Shown: positions 1-11,674, counted from the first letter of the stretch. The stretch: DNA of 64,000 bases from Lucifuga dentata (GCA_014773175.1 VXCM01002038.1:9845-73844), one strand, 5' to 3'. Notes: generated from the sequence alone by a model not told the origin. Made by a program: numbers and translations.

Positions 1-240
1 GGGGGGAGAGAGCTCACACTCAGGCTCATTGAGTAGAGACTTAGAGTGTAGAGCTGCAAGAACCAAGAGAGCCAAGAGAGCTGCAAGAACTGAGAGAGCT
101 GGGAGAACTGTGAGAGCCACAAGAGCCAAGAGCCATGAGAGCTGAGAGAGCCCCAAGAACCAAGAGGGCCGAAAGAGCTGCAAGAGCTGCAAGAGTTGCA
201 AGAGCCACAAGAGCTGGGAGAGCCGAGAGAGAGAGAGAGA
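1..240. repeat. GA-rich degenerate tandem repeat
   Basis: The first 240 bases are built from loose repeats of words such as GAGAGCTGCAAGA and AGAGCCAAGAG, ending in a short GA run. Unit length varies (roughly 10-15 bp) and there is no stable period. The array continues off the left edge. It looks like a decayed minisatellite. Confidence 0.75.
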
Positions 241-399
241 TCGTGATTGTTTGAATGGGGGAAGAATGAATGACGGAGCTTACTGGAAGGGATTAAGGTC
301 TGCTAGTTTCTCACTTTATGATGACATTTCTGCTCAGTTTGTCTCTCAGCATATTGAAAATAAAAGGAAGCGATTCCCAACCCAATATAATGATTTCAC

Positions 400-513
400 G
401 TATAACTGTGTTTGGAATTGTTACCAGCATATTAAAGCAGTGTGTGAAATGTTTAGGCTACTAAACATGCTAATCGCTGAGCTGATAGCCTAGCCTAACC
501 TCCTTTTGCTGTG
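400..513 (+). repeat. Interspersed repeat family R, copy 1
   Basis: This stretch aligns with 52785-52885, sharing words such as TTTAGGCTACT, AACATGCTAA and AGCCTAGCC in the same order. The two copies are clearly diverged. In the 52.8 kb copy the core is bounded by AGGCTACTGA and its reverse complement, which suggests a small hairpin-forming element. Class is unknown. Confidence 0.5.
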
Positions 514-606
514 TGTGTGTGTGTGTGTGTGTGTGTGCATNGCTGAGCTGATAGCCTAGCCTAACCTCCTTTTGCTGTGTGTGTGTGTGTGTGTGTGTGT
601 GTGCAT
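476..606. repeat. 65-bp duplication across a single N (assembly join)
   Basis: Bases 476-540 and 542-606 are identical and are separated by one N at 541. Each copy ends in a (TG)n tract followed by GCAT. Other Ns in the window show the same arrangement, so this is most likely two overlapping contig ends that were not merged. The true sequence probably holds one copy. Confidence 0.85.
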
Positions 607-1542
607 CCCGCCATGTTTATAAGGAGCGCTGATTTACTGGAAAGCCAATTTATACGTGTTTACAATCAGTATTTTTGGACATTCTTTATCAAAGTTAAAA
701 CACCAAACACATGCATTCTTAGACACATTCTTTGATGTATACTGGCTGTCAGTGAAGCTTTCTCCTTAAGCCTGACAGTTACCCATGCAGACTTTTGGGG
801 TACTCCAAATAAAACAAAACAAAACTTTATTCCTAAGTAAATATGAATATGTAGGTGTAGTTTTGAAATTAAATAGACTACAGATTTACATTTTGGATGC
901 AGTGTTTTGCGCCCTCTGCAGGAGCTAACTGTAACAGCAGGCAACAACAGCTGACGTGTGGAAGTACGGAGGTGTGTGGACTGATGAATCGATGATTCGG
1001 TACGGAATTGATCTGGTCTTTCTCATAGGGTGATCGGACTGATTTGATTCTTGTAAATGAATCGAACTTTCCATGTCTATTTTCTTGACATGGATAGACA
1101 ACCGTGCTCAGTGCAGTGGAACCGTTTGGGTAGGCGAGCGTAATGACGTAGGAGCTCACTGATTGGTTTACGTCAGTTTTGCGACTCCACAAAGAGAAAT
1201 GAGAAGTATTGCATCTGATAACTGAGTCGCTGACAGCAGACAGGGGATTCATCGGATCTCCAAACAATGCAGGAAAAAAATAAAAAAGCTCAAACAACAT
1301 ACCGGATTCAGAAGGACAATAACAGCAAAAGCGGAGCCGCCAGGAAAACAGACCAATTCTACAAACTTTTGGAAGCATTTTCAGATCCCGTCCTTCCATG
1401 CGGAATGACGGTACATTTGTCCTTCTCCACAGCTACACAGCTCTTGAAAGCGAGGTGAATGATTATGGCAAGTAATGGCAACTAGTTCCGTGCATACTTT
1501 CATACATACTTAGTAAATAGAAGGCTAATCAAAGGATAAGTC
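607..1542. other. No gene seen
   Basis: Unique-looking non-coding sequence. Open frames here are short, overlap each other on opposite strands, and match no family I recognise. A small inverted repeat (CCATGTC ... GACATGG) lies near 1068-1093. I see no other element. Confidence 0.5.
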
Positions 1543-1582
1543 GTTTTTTTTTTTTTTTTTTANTTTTTTTTTTTTTTTTTTT
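1543..1582. repeat. Poly(T) tract containing an N
   Basis: A T homopolymer broken by 'aN' at about 1562-1563. Length is unreliable because the N marks an assembly join inside the homopolymer. Confidence 0.8.
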
Positions 1583-2516
1583 AAGTCAAACCTTTTATTT
1601 TGTTGACAAGGAGTATAATTTTCAGTGATCACTGTAGTAATCTCATCTCCTAGTGGCTGCATTTCCAAACACAAAATGTGCTGCTTTCACTTTTGCCACT
1701 TGCTGTCTGGTATTAGCAACCCCACAGATGGAAACAGAAATGGTAACTGTTCCCATGAGTCCAGAGCAGCGCAGAATGGTACGAAATAGCCCTGGAAAAG
1801 TGCCTAAAAAGAGAGGTTGTTAAATTATTAAATGTAAACTCGGTCGCCAGAAACATAGCAAAAACACCTGTTCATACACTCCAGCAGTCCTGTAATAAAT
1901 ATGAACATAAACAACAACAACAACAACAACAACAATAATAATAATAATAATTGTATTTGTTGACAGTGTGACAGAGACATGTTGGTTCATTTTTCAGGCT
2001 GCAGTTGTTGTTTACTGGACTGCATTATACTGTGTTTGTCATGTTTTAATGAATGAGTTGAGCAAAATATTAGAAATACCCTTAAATAAATATAACATAT
2101 TCCAGTAACACAACACACAGACTGAGGAGAGGTGAGATGTGTGTATTAAATACTGCATGTGTATTAGCTTTACTACGTGTGCAGGAAGAAATAATTGGCT
2201 CAGCGGTGTAAGTCTCAGTGAGCTTCAGCACCTTTAGACTGACAGACGCCTAAAACATGCTTCAGATATTCTTTTGGCTTTATTTCATGATGATGGTGAT
2301 AATTATCATAAAGATGTGAGAAACACAAAGAGCTTTCCAGAGGGAATAAAAACTGTAAACGGGGCTGTACACAAGCAGAATGCAGGTACGCACACGCCCT
2401 GTAACGATTAAACCTGATATCTGTTGTTCATGCATAAAACTCAATCCCGTTCATTGTTTTATTCAGGCAACCTTCTGCTGGAAACAAAACAGAAATACAC
2501 ATCCAGGTTAACTGCA
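1583..2516. other. No gene seen; CAA/TAA microsatellite at 1908-1951
   Basis: Non-coding sequence with one compound trinucleotide repeat, (CAA)n followed by (TAA)n, at about 1908-1951. I see no exon, RNA gene or recognisable transposon end. Confidence 0.6.
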
Positions 2517-3176
2517 GCATGGAGCAGATGAAGCAGGATGAAGCAGCATGAAGCAGGATGAAGCAACATGAAGCGGGATGAAGCAGCATGAAGCAACATG
2601 AAGCAGGATGAAGCAGCATGAAGCAGGATGAAGCAACATTAAGCAGGATGAAGCAGCATGAAGCAACATGAAGCGGGATGAAGCAGCATGAAGCAGGATG
2701 AAGCGGCATGAAGCAGGATGAAGCAGTATGAAGCAACATGAAGCAGGATGAAGTAACATGAAGCAGGATGAAGTAACATGAAGCAGGATGAAGCAGATGA
2801 AGCAGTATGAAGCAGGATGAAGCAGCATGAAGCAACATGAAGCAGCATGAAGCAGCATGAAGCAGATGAAGCAGTATGAAGCAGGATGAGGTAGGATGAA
2901 GCAACATGAAGCAGCATGAAGCAACATGAAGCAGCATGAAGCAGATGAAGCAGCATGAAGCAGGATGAAGCAACATGAAGCAGCATGAAGCAGGATGAAG
3001 CAGCATGGAGCAGATGAAGCAGCATGAAGCAGCATGAAGCAGCATGAAGCAGGATGAAGCAGCATGAAGCAGGATGAAGTAGGATGAAGCAGGATGAGGT
3101 AGGATGAAGCAGCATGAAGCAGCATGAAGCAACATGAAGCAGCATGAAGCAGATGAAGTAGGATGAAGCAGCATGA
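2517..3176 (-). repeat. 10-bp minisatellite (unit ATGAAGCAGG/ATGAAGCAGC)
   Basis: About 65 imperfect copies of a 10-bp unit, mostly ATGAAGCAGG, ATGAAGCAGC and ATGAAGCAAC, with occasional 6-9-bp short units (for example GATGAAGCAG following directly). Because 10 is not a multiple of 3, a 30-bp super-period passes through all frames. No stop arises on the minus strand, so long open frames exist in all three minus frames, encoding Leu/His/Ala/Ser/Cys/Phe-rich repeats. These are a by-product of the repeat and there is no sign of a gene. Confidence 0.9.
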
Positions 3177-3399
3177 TGCTGCAGTGGCTCCAACACAAAG
3201 TAATAATGTAATACTGGGGTACTAACTGTTAAAGTTGACATAAACGGGTTAAAATGGTCTTATTTTCATTTAGGTGTCCAAACCTTGACTGCTTTAAAGT
3301 GTAAAATCACAATTTTCCACTTTGGCTCTCCCTTGCTGCAGCAGCACCACTGTGCACACTGGAATCGTCTCTTTAAGGTCTCCTCCTGAAAAGCCAGCT

Positions 3400-3575
3400 C
3401 ACTAGCCATGTGCTTGGTGGACTGTCTATCCAGGCCCACAAAGTCATGTATTACATGTTGACATCAACATGTTACAGAATTAAAGGACCAACCAAAAAGA
3501 AGCTTTCAGGGCAGTTCAGGAATCTTTGTGTTTGTCTTACCGGATGCATTTCTATAGGAATAACTCAGCACGATG
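3400..3575 (+). repeat. Interspersed repeat family P, copy 1
   Basis: Matches the reverse complement of 26975-27170. Shared words in order include CAACATGTTAC, AAGCTTTCAGGGCAGTT, GGGTTTGTCT/GTGTTTGTCT and GGATGCATTTC. The class and ends were not resolved. Confidence 0.6.
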
Positions 3576-3626
3576 CCCAGCTAATCCAGGTCGTGAATGC
3601 TACAGCTGTTGCACAGCTGTAGCTAT

Positions 3627-3832
3627 GCTTGACTGAGTCAGCATCACTTCCTGTTTGTTTTGTGTCTCAAATCAGCTGATTGGCTCTCCTCCTCATGTGA
3701 TTTGTGGCTTTCTTGGTATTCCTCAGGTGTTTCTGCTTCAGGTGGAGAAACTCATTTGTTGTTTCCACCTTTAGTTGTTAGCCAATTAGCTTTTAGCTGA
3801 ACCATTTCAAACAATAGAGGAAGCTCCTTTTT
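3627..3832 (-). mobile_element. Family C element, partial copy
   Basis: Shares the family C block running from CTTGACTGAGTCAGC through AATCAGCTGATTGGCTCTCC and TTTCTGCTTCAGGTGGAG to TTAGCTGAACCATTTC, in the same orientation as the copies at 22.7 and 54.5 kb. Only one end of the roughly 850-bp family is present. Confidence 0.75.
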
Positions 3833-4476
3833 AGGAACTAATCCATGAGGATGTAAAGTGATTCAGATGAATGTCTCTGTGTTCTTAAAATACAAAATTG
3901 CTGTGATTTTTGAAATGTTTCTAAGTTAGAAAGAAACATATCCAACTAATTGTTTTTGAGTTGCTTAAAATTGAAGTGCCAATGTAAAGACTAACGGCTT
4001 TGCTTTTGATACAGATGTAATGTTCGGGATGATGAAGCCAACAAGCTGCATGTTTGCTCAGAGATAAAGAGCAGAAGCACATTTGGTTGTAGTTTAAATA
4101 GTCGCTTCATCACAATAAGGAAAAGCAAATTTTCATTAATTATCACCAATCCAAAAGCATGGAGGTGGTTTGTTTTGCTCAAAGCATAAAAAAAAACATA
4201 ATTTGACAAACTAAGCTTCAATGTTTCCTTCTAGAAACATTTTCCCGCTTTGTATTAAAAAAATATTGAAGCTGTGATCATGTTAGCTGTGAGGAAATTT
4301 GAAGATATGGGGGCAGTATTGGACATTATAATAAAACCAGGCAGTACATTTACACGTACATTAAAACTTTGTTTATACTTTGCTCAGACTAAGACAATAA
4401 ATCACATTTGTCAAATGTAATGCAAACACCATAACTAGATCTAAATTGGCATAAATGGGAGTAATGTTACTCTGAG
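3833..4476. other. No gene seen
   Basis: AT-rich non-coding sequence with no open frame of note and no repeat I recognise. Confidence 0.5.
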
Positions 4477-4490
4477 TAACAGACCTTGAT

Positions 4491-5456
4491 TTAAAAAAAA
4501 ATATATTTTCTTGATTATTTATTCAAATTTACATACATCACAACAAGAACAAGACAATGAAAAAAAAGTAACACAACTCTCAAAAATAACATAAAAGCAA
4601 AACACAACAAAAAAGCTTCCTAAATAATAAAAATAAAGCATATATATATAACTATTAAGTACCTTTAAGGTATCTAGAAATTTCCCCCATATTTCATATT
4701 TATCTTTATATTTTTCTAAGCTTCTAATTAACATAACATCATAAGACATTTCCACCAATACATTCATCCCTGAAGGAGGCTTCAGTGCTGCTATTACACC
4801 AGATTTAAACTTTAACTTCATTTTTATCATTTAACTAAGAGACAAACTTTTGGTGTCTGAGGAACAGGAAGTCCCCTCTTCCATAGTTTGTAGCATTTTA
4901 TCCCAGAATGGCTAAAAAAAACAGAACAATTCCACAGAGCATGCATTAACGTCCCTTTCTTTTCTTTACATCTCCAACATAAATCATGATCTAAAAGACC
5001 CATTCTTTTTCATTTACTGGGAGTAAAATAATATCTCTGCAACACTTTATACATTTTACCTTTTCCTTTCACCTCCCTTAAATTCTTTCTGATATTTGAA
5101 ATTATATTTAACCAAGAATTCTTATCAGTCTTATCCAAATCAAATCCTTCTGCCGTACGATTTGAAGAAACTCGCATTTATCACTCCTCGCTTTTAGCAG
5201 CATCTTATAACATCTTGAGGCCTTATACTTAATATACCTAAAAAAATTCTAAGATTACATTACTATCCTAAAAATCAATATTATTTCTACAGTATGAAAA
5301 CAATTTTTAATTTGCATATACTTCCATACATCTGTCACCCAGTTTAAACTGCTGTACCATTTCTTCAAAAGAAATAAAGCATTCATCTTTGTGTAGTTGT
5401 CCAATACCGTATGTTCCTTCTCTCACCCATTTCTCCAAGTATATTGATTTTTTTTT
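4491..5456 (-). mobile_element. 5'-truncated L1-like LINE with 14-bp target duplication
   Basis: The insert lies between two perfect 14-bp copies of TAACAGACCTTGAT (4477-4490 and 5457-5470), the hallmark of target-primed reverse transcription. Read on the minus strand, it has decayed C-terminal ORF2 sequence: a segment like 'GIGQLHKDECFISFEEMVQQF', then about 60 bp of AT-rich sequence, then a motif reading LCWRCKEKKGTLMHALWNC. This is the C-X2-C-X8-H-X4-C zinc-knuckle-like motif found after the reverse transcriptase in L1-type LINEs. Several stops and frameshifts are present, so it is dead. On the plus strand the junctions carry an A-run on the left and a T-run on the right. L1-like is my reading; only the 3' kilobase remains. 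Confidence 0.75.
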
Positions 5457-5470
5457 TAACAGACCTTGAT

Positions 5471-6813
5471 AGGTTGTGGCGGTAAATCGCTTTATTCAGG
5501 CATGTAAAGGGCATAATTGAAGTTAGCCACTTCCTCACCTGGCGGCTGCTCCTCATACTCTGATTACACAACTTGTCATGTACAGTCAATGAATATAAAT
5601 GTACACATCTTACTCAGATTTTTGCCTTAATTGGAGTACAGACAAATAATGGGAGTACAATGTGCTTGTAAATGTACTGAAGGAGGATTTAACCTTTAAG
5701 CAAAGCTGTGTTTTAATACAGAAAAGAAGTGACAGATTAATTGGTTATTGAATTTTGTGCTGCACGATGTTGTGTTGTTGGAGCTGAAATGTAGAGTCCC
5801 TTTGTTCCGTCATGAACCTGTGGAGCATGTACAACTATTAATCACAGTCAGTGTAATTCTGTCCCTCTATGAACAAGTGCAATTAATTTTCCTCTTCCTG
5901 GCAAATTCCCTCTTCGGCCTTGATCCAGTTCTTCATCTTCATCTATTTCCTCTATTTTTTTGCTCTTCCCTTTCCCATCAGATCTCGTCATCTTCCCCCT
6001 CCAACCTCTACTCCGCCCTCCGTGTCCAGAAGTAGGTTTCAGTCGGAGATATATTAATGTGGCAGTTTAATTAGCGAGAGCCCACATGACTATTGATTAT
6101 GCACTTGCCTGGGGTAAAGTTTGCCTTCTGCTCCCAGTCATGTATTGATCTCTGGGTGGGAAGGAGCGGATCGGTAGTCGCTCGGCTCGCATATCAAGTG
6201 GGAGAAGCTCTGGGAAAATAGAGCCTCATTGCACTCTTTGTTTAAACCAACAATAAATCTTCAAATGTTTTCTGCAGCTATTGTGGAATTATGAAAAAAA
6301 CCAAAACATATTTATATGTTTTCCTTGCAGAAAGATGTTTTATTTGACAGAATGGTATTTACAACATTAGCAGAGACTGAAAGGACAGCAAAGTTACATT
6401 TGTTTTACCTCTTTTACCATCAGCCCTTGAATTATATGAAATTTTTGGTGTTAGGTGGTTCATGTTTGCTCTTTGCTCTGTGGAGCTGCATCCATTCTTT
6501 AAAAAGCAACATAACCACTGTTTTAGCTTGACCACGCCTCCTTCACATCTTCAAAAAATGCTTCAAACACTGGAAAAAGGGCAACTATGTCCCACCCCTA
6601 TGACAGTGTATCTTTTTATGTCTTGATACAGAGGTGTGGCCTAAATCAAAGCAACAGTGACATAGACGTGTACATTAGAGACGTGGACTACACGGTCATG
6701 TCATGGATTATCTTGCGTTGTTTTGAGCTACATGATGATTTTGGGTAGAAAAAGGGAAAGCATGAGCTTTAAATGTACTCTTCAGATTGGCATCAGAATC
6801 AACTGATGCATTA
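5471..6813. other. Unique non-coding sequence; candidate conserved block near 6040-6250
   Basis: No gene or recognised repeat. The segment 6040-6250 is of mixed composition, lacks simple repeats and carries homeodomain-type words such as TTAATTAGC and TTGATTATGC. Its texture resembles vertebrate conserved non-coding elements. That is only a visual impression without an alignment. Confidence 0.25.
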
Positions 6814-6817
6814 TTAA

Positions 6818-7387
6818 AGGACCATACCGGCGATCATGCATGTTTCAGCCCAGTATATACAACCCAATATATACATGTTACATTACTGCCAAACAATTTC
6901 CAAAACATAAAACCGTATTTTAGTTTTTCCATTTTTCAGATCACCTAATGTTTCAAAATCAAATATTCAAGTGATACACCTTAAAACTCAGCATTTCAGC
7001 TTCTAACACTTATGCAGGATTGTAGAAGGCACAGTCATTTTATCTGTAAAATTTGTCTTCTCCAGGGACTATATTTCCTGGCAGAGACGTACAACGTCTT
7101 CCGTGTTGGATCAGTTAAATAAAGTTACTTTGACTAAGAAAAACCTAGTAGACTTCATGTTCGCTGTGATGGATTATTTATCTCAAGGTGTTTCACGTAT
7201 CTACAAGTTAATTTTTATAGCATTCTGGAATGAACTGAAGCCAATGGCAGTCTGGAAGGTAGGAAAAGCAATTCTAAAATTTACTGCTAAATTAGTATAT
7301 TTGGGGAATTGGTTGTCAGTCATGTAACATGTATGTGGATTGTATATGTTGGGCTCAAACATGCACGATCAGCAGTATTTTCCTTTA
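6818..7387. mobile_element. Family D MITE (TTAA-flanked), copy 1
   Basis: Starts with TTAA followed by AGGACCATACC, and aligns along its length with 18180-18718. Shared words include CAAAATCAAATRTT, GGGACTATATTT, CTGGCAGAGAC, GATGGATTATTTATCTCAA and CCAATGGCAGTCTGGAAGGTAGG. The right end is eroded (CAGTATTTTCCTTTAG). Non-autonomous; a piggyBac-type origin is suggested by the TTAA target. Confidence 0.75.
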
Positions 7388-8002
7388 GGATTTGGTGTTA
7401 AGTTGCTTTTTAAAAAAATAACCTTGTGTGGGCCGGGTCCAGGTTCCAGGTGTAGGTACCTGTTTACAGGTCACAACACCTGAGGGAGCAGAAAGACGAG
7501 GCGGTGTGACATCTTGGATGCATTTTAAATCACAAATGTAACACAGCTGCATTGATAGCTGACTGAGATCCAGTCACGATGTGAACATTTACATGCATTT
7601 ATCTGTATTCAGATTGTGACAGTTTGCGTTTTAGACGTATGATTATAGTCAGAAATAATTACAGTTTCATGATTATTTATTATGAAACACACATAAAAAA
7701 TGCTGCTAACATTTTCCTGCAACTAAAATATATCTGATGACACGAATAAGGAAACCCCACTGTTCATGTAAAACCAAAATCATGCACTATCTGCCTTTAA
7801 CGCATAAATACAAAATAACCAGAAATAAGATGTGGCATTTCTTTTTAAATAAAATAGTCACTAGCCCTATGACTTCATTTAGCTTTACTGTGAATTGATA
7901 TCCTTTTCTTTTTTTTTTTTCCTTTTTTTTAATGATGAGGAAGGGTTACATGATTATGTGGTAAACTTAGACAAAGCACAAATAATAGAAAATGTTTTGA
8001 CC
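7388..8002. other. No gene seen
   Basis: Non-coding, AT-rich. Holds a short T-rich tract at about 7903-7931. No exon or element recognised. Confidence 0.5.
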
Positions 8003-9150
8003 TTAAGCCAGCTGCTAACATTAGCTACTATTTTAGCTCAAACATGCTGCTAACATTAGCTAGTGAACTGTTTTCACTCAAACATGCTGCTAACATTAGC
8101 TAGTGAACTGTTTTCACTCAAACATGCTGCTAACATTAGCTAGTGAACTGTTTTCACTCAAACATGCTGCTAACATTAGCTAGTGAACTGTTTTCACTCA
8201 AACATGCTGCTAACATTAGCTAGTGAACTGTTTTCACTCAAACATGCTGCTAACATTAGCTAGTGAACTGTTTTCACTCAAACATGCTGCTAACATTAGC
8301 TAGTGAACTGTTTTCACTCAAACATGCTGCTAACATTAGCTAGTGAACTGTTTTCACTCAAACATGCTGCTAACATTAGCTAGTGAACTGTTTTCACTCA
8401 AACATGCTGCTAACATTAGCTAGTGAACTGTTTTCACTCAAACATGCTGCTAACATTAGCTAGTGAACTGTTTTCACTCAAACATGCTGCTAACATTAGC
8501 TAGTGAACTGTTTTCACTCAAACATGCTGCTAACATTAGCTAGTGAACTGTTTTCACTCAAACATGCTGCTAACATTAGCTAGTGAACTGTTTTCACTCA
8601 AACATGCTGCTAACATTAGCTAGTGAACTGTTTTCACTCAAACATGCTGCTAACATTAGCTAGTGAACTGTTTTCACTCAAACATGCTGCTAACATTAGC
8701 TAGTGAACTGTTTTCACTCAAACATGCTGCTAACATTAGCTAGTGAACTGTTTTCACTCAAACATGCTGCTAACATTAGCTAGTGAACTGTTTTCACTCA
8801 AACATGCTGCTAACATTAGCTAGTAAACTATTTTAGCTTAAACCTGCTGCTAACATTAGCTAGTGAACTATTTTAGCTTAAACCTGCTGCTAACATTAGC
8901 TAGTGAACTATTTTAGCTCAAACATGCTGCTAACATTAGCTAGTGAACTGTTTTCACTCAAACATGCTGCTAACATTAGCTAGTAAACTATTTTAGCTTA
9001 AACCTGCTGCTAACATTAGCTAGTGAACTATTTTAGCTTAAACCTGCTGCTACATTAGCTTGTGTGGAGTGTTTTACTTTAAACCTGCTACTAGTATTAG
9101 CTAGTGGAGTGTTAAACCTGCTACTAGTGTTAGCTTGTGGAGCTGCTAAT
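8003..9150. repeat. 40-bp minisatellite with homogeneous core
   Basis: The unit reads AACATGCTGCTAACATTAGC followed by TAGTGAACTGTTTTCACTCA. Nineteen consecutive units from 8041 to 8800 are identical. Flanking units (8003-8040 and 8801-9060) carry variants such as TTTTAGCTTAAACCTGC, and 9060-9150 holds degraded partial units. Each unit contains a perfect inverted repeat GCTAA-CA-TTAGC. A homogeneous centre with diverged edges is typical of an array growing by unequal exchange or slippage. The copy number in the assembly may be wrong. Confidence 0.95.
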
Positions 9151-10449
9151 GCTGCCTAAGCTTCAAGAAGCACTTTAATCTTTATTCTTTGTATTAAAAC
9201 ATGATTAAGTCTTTGTGAACCTTTAAATATCCTTCAGAAAGAAAAGCTTGTAGAAATATTTCTGTTTTATTTTGCTCCATTGCAGCTTTTGTTTGCATCT
9301 GTCTCGGCATTTCTGCATATCTGCATCTGGAGTTTTTCAGGCAAAAACCGTGTAAACAAAAGTATCGATATGGGCCACTTAAAAAAAGATGTAAATACAA
9401 AAAAACTGGATGTATGAAGGAAATCTAAGTTGGGCATCAAGACCTCAATTGTAAATGTAGCCACACATCAATCTTGAAAAAATTGCCTCTCAGATTTGGC
9501 AGGATTTTTTTTCCGCACATCTTGCATATGCCTTTACAATCCAGCCAACAGAAACGGACACGGGGCCTGGGAAAAGACCTTAACTCTGTGACAAGGATAT
9601 TAAAAGGCTTTGTAACATGCCCCTTCACGGCTTGCTCCACCACTGTAGCTTTGGGCTCTTTAGCCACAAATGGCTCTGAAAGGTCAAGCTAAGATGTTAT
9701 TTGGGCACAGATAATCTCCCTCCGTGAATCCACTTCCTCCAAGAGAGGATTTGTGTCCTCTGGGCATTAATATCCTGAAGTTTCCTTTTCATTTATACCA
9801 TTTCATCTTTTAACATGTTGAGCAGTTTAACAAATTGCCACCTTAAATAACAAAGCTGGACTTTGTATGCAGTGTTTGTGAGTGAGGTATGTTGAAATCA
9901 GGATATCCTGATGATGTCACATACGTTGCCTCTGGCCACGGCTGGCTGACGGCTGCTTCACTGCAAACAGACCACAAAGGTCAAGACAGCAGGTGTGAAA
10001 TGCCTGCATTCAGGTTCTGATGACAGAAGAGAGGAACGCCTCCCAACAAGACCTGACCCAAAAACACAAACTAAAATAGTGCTCACATTCTGATACATTA
10101 GACTACTTTTTGCACCAACCTATTTTCTGCAGTATTTCTTTTATTTAGCACTATTCTCCTACAAATTATGGATAGCTAGAAGACTCAGGATGCATCAAAA
10201 GATGTGAAGACAAAAGAAGAGGTCCTAGTATAGTCCTTAAAACTGGAGTATGTTTTATGCTTACATGCCGGTTGGGGGCACAGAATGGTCCCGAGTCGTG
10301 GTGGTGAAAGAGGCTTAAAATCAACACAGGAAGGAGTTGGTAGTGACTAAAGATTGAGAAGGAGATGATACATTCCTCCTCTGCATCAGAGCAGAAAGTA
10401 AGGCAGATGTTTTTTGTTTATTCAAGAAATGTGGAGTCTAGATATCTTG
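9151..10449. other. No gene seen; 16-bp palindrome at 9897-9912
   Basis: Non-coding sequence. ATCAGGATATCCTGAT at 9897-9912 is a perfect palindrome, which may be chance. Short open frames on opposite strands at 9437-9692 overlap fully and match nothing I know. Confidence 0.5.
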
Positions 10450-10457
10450 ATCCAGCA

Positions 10458-10860
10458 CAGAGTCCTGCATGGCCTCAATTTTGCCCCCGTACCAAGACCG
10501 GCCCTACACAGTTCTCCGAACCCGACCCGAAGCCCTAGACGTAATGAAGTTCTTGGCCCCAGCCTGACCCAAGGCCCGCAGTCTTTTTTTTTCCCCATCA
10601 GACCCGAAGTTCAGCTCTTTTCACAGTAAAAGTAGTGTCTGTCAGCTGCTGCTGCAGCGTTCAGAAAACAGCGCTGGCTGCAGCACCAACATGTGAGCGC
10701 AGCATCAAGAGGCGTGTTATGACTGTGAGTGGAGAGAGGAGGCAAAAAAATAAAAGCCCGAGCACGGCCTGGATCCAAGCATGAAATTCAGCCTGAAGCC
10801 CGGCCCGATTTTTATATTGCCTCGGGGCCCAACGGGTCCTGAGGCCCATGCAGGGCTCTA
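10458..10860. mobile_element. hAT-like non-autonomous element (403 bp)
   Basis: Terminal inverted repeats are CAGAGTCCTGCATGGCCTC at the left and, read inward from the right, TAGAGCCCTGCATGGGCCTC. The flanking octamers ATCCAGCA (10450-10457) and ATCCAACA (10861-10868) match at 7 of 8 positions, the 8-bp target duplication expected of hAT transposons. The interior is rich in GCCCGA/CCCGGCCC words and has no transposase. Confidence 0.85.
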
Positions 10861-11545
10861 ATCCAACAGCAGAGGAAGTAGTGAGAAGTAACTCTGCCTG
10901 CTGACCAATCACCTGTGACCCAACCAGCCATGTGATATCAGGACCATTCACAGCCAGGGGCAAGTATTAGAAGTAGAAAAGACCTTGCTAGTGCACAAAG
11001 AACATCCACAGAGCCTGAAATTACACGTCTTCACCCTTGCAAGATGATTTTTTTTTTTTTTTTTTTTNTTTTTTTTTTTTTTTTTTGTCTTGAAAGCTTG
11101 ACTTCATATCAACAAAATTAAATCAAAATTAAATCACATAAAAACCACAGAATTAATATGTGGACACAGATTTGATCAATGTCTTCCCCATAGTATAGGG
11201 AGTAAAACAGTATGGTGGTAATAAATTAAAAAATTAATTTAAAAAAAATTAATGACAGCGTCGGGCTAAATAAGCACCAAGATAACTGGAGTTCAGACCG
11301 AAAACTTCCCTTACATTAATCATCATGGTTGTCCTGTTATTGACACATTGTTGTAAGGTGTTTCACAGGTAAAAGCCAATAAAGATCTGCATCTTAAAGA
11401 GCTGCTTCATATATGAGCCACAATTTATATTGCTTCAATTTGTCGTATGAGGAAAAACTGACATGTTAACTTGGCAAAACAAACCTAAATTCTGACTCTA
11501 CATTTTAATAGAGGAGGCACAGAAAGCTGCAACAGTGTCCAAACA
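10861..11545. other. No gene seen; poly(T) with N at about 11048-11086
   Basis: Non-coding sequence. The T homopolymer around the N at 11068 is an assembly join in a mononucleotide run. Confidence 0.6.
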
Positions 11546-11674
11546 CTACCAGGAGTCCCGGCACATGTGGGCGGGGGTTACATGAGAGAGACGTGGGGCA
11601 CAGAGGTTGNCTACCAGGAGTCCCGGCACATGTGGGCGGGGGTTACATGAGAGAGACGTGGGGCACAGAGGTTG
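11546..11674. repeat. 64-bp duplication across a single N (assembly join)
   Basis: 11546-11609 and 11611-11674 are identical, separated by one N. Most likely an unmerged contig overlap. Confidence 0.85.

Noticed and set aside
2428..3241. Three overlapping minus-strand open frames of 200-256 codons
   Set aside because: They are three frames of one 10-bp tandem repeat. The protein texture is dictated by the repeat and there are no gene signals.
7388..7640. Similarity between 7489-7620 and 33830-33990
   Set aside because: Shared words (GACGAGGYGGTGTGACAT) are few and the rest does not align by eye. Left unassigned.
8003..9150. CRISPR-like regularly spaced repeat
   Set aside because: The 40-bp units are contiguous with no unique spacers, and the genome is vertebrate.
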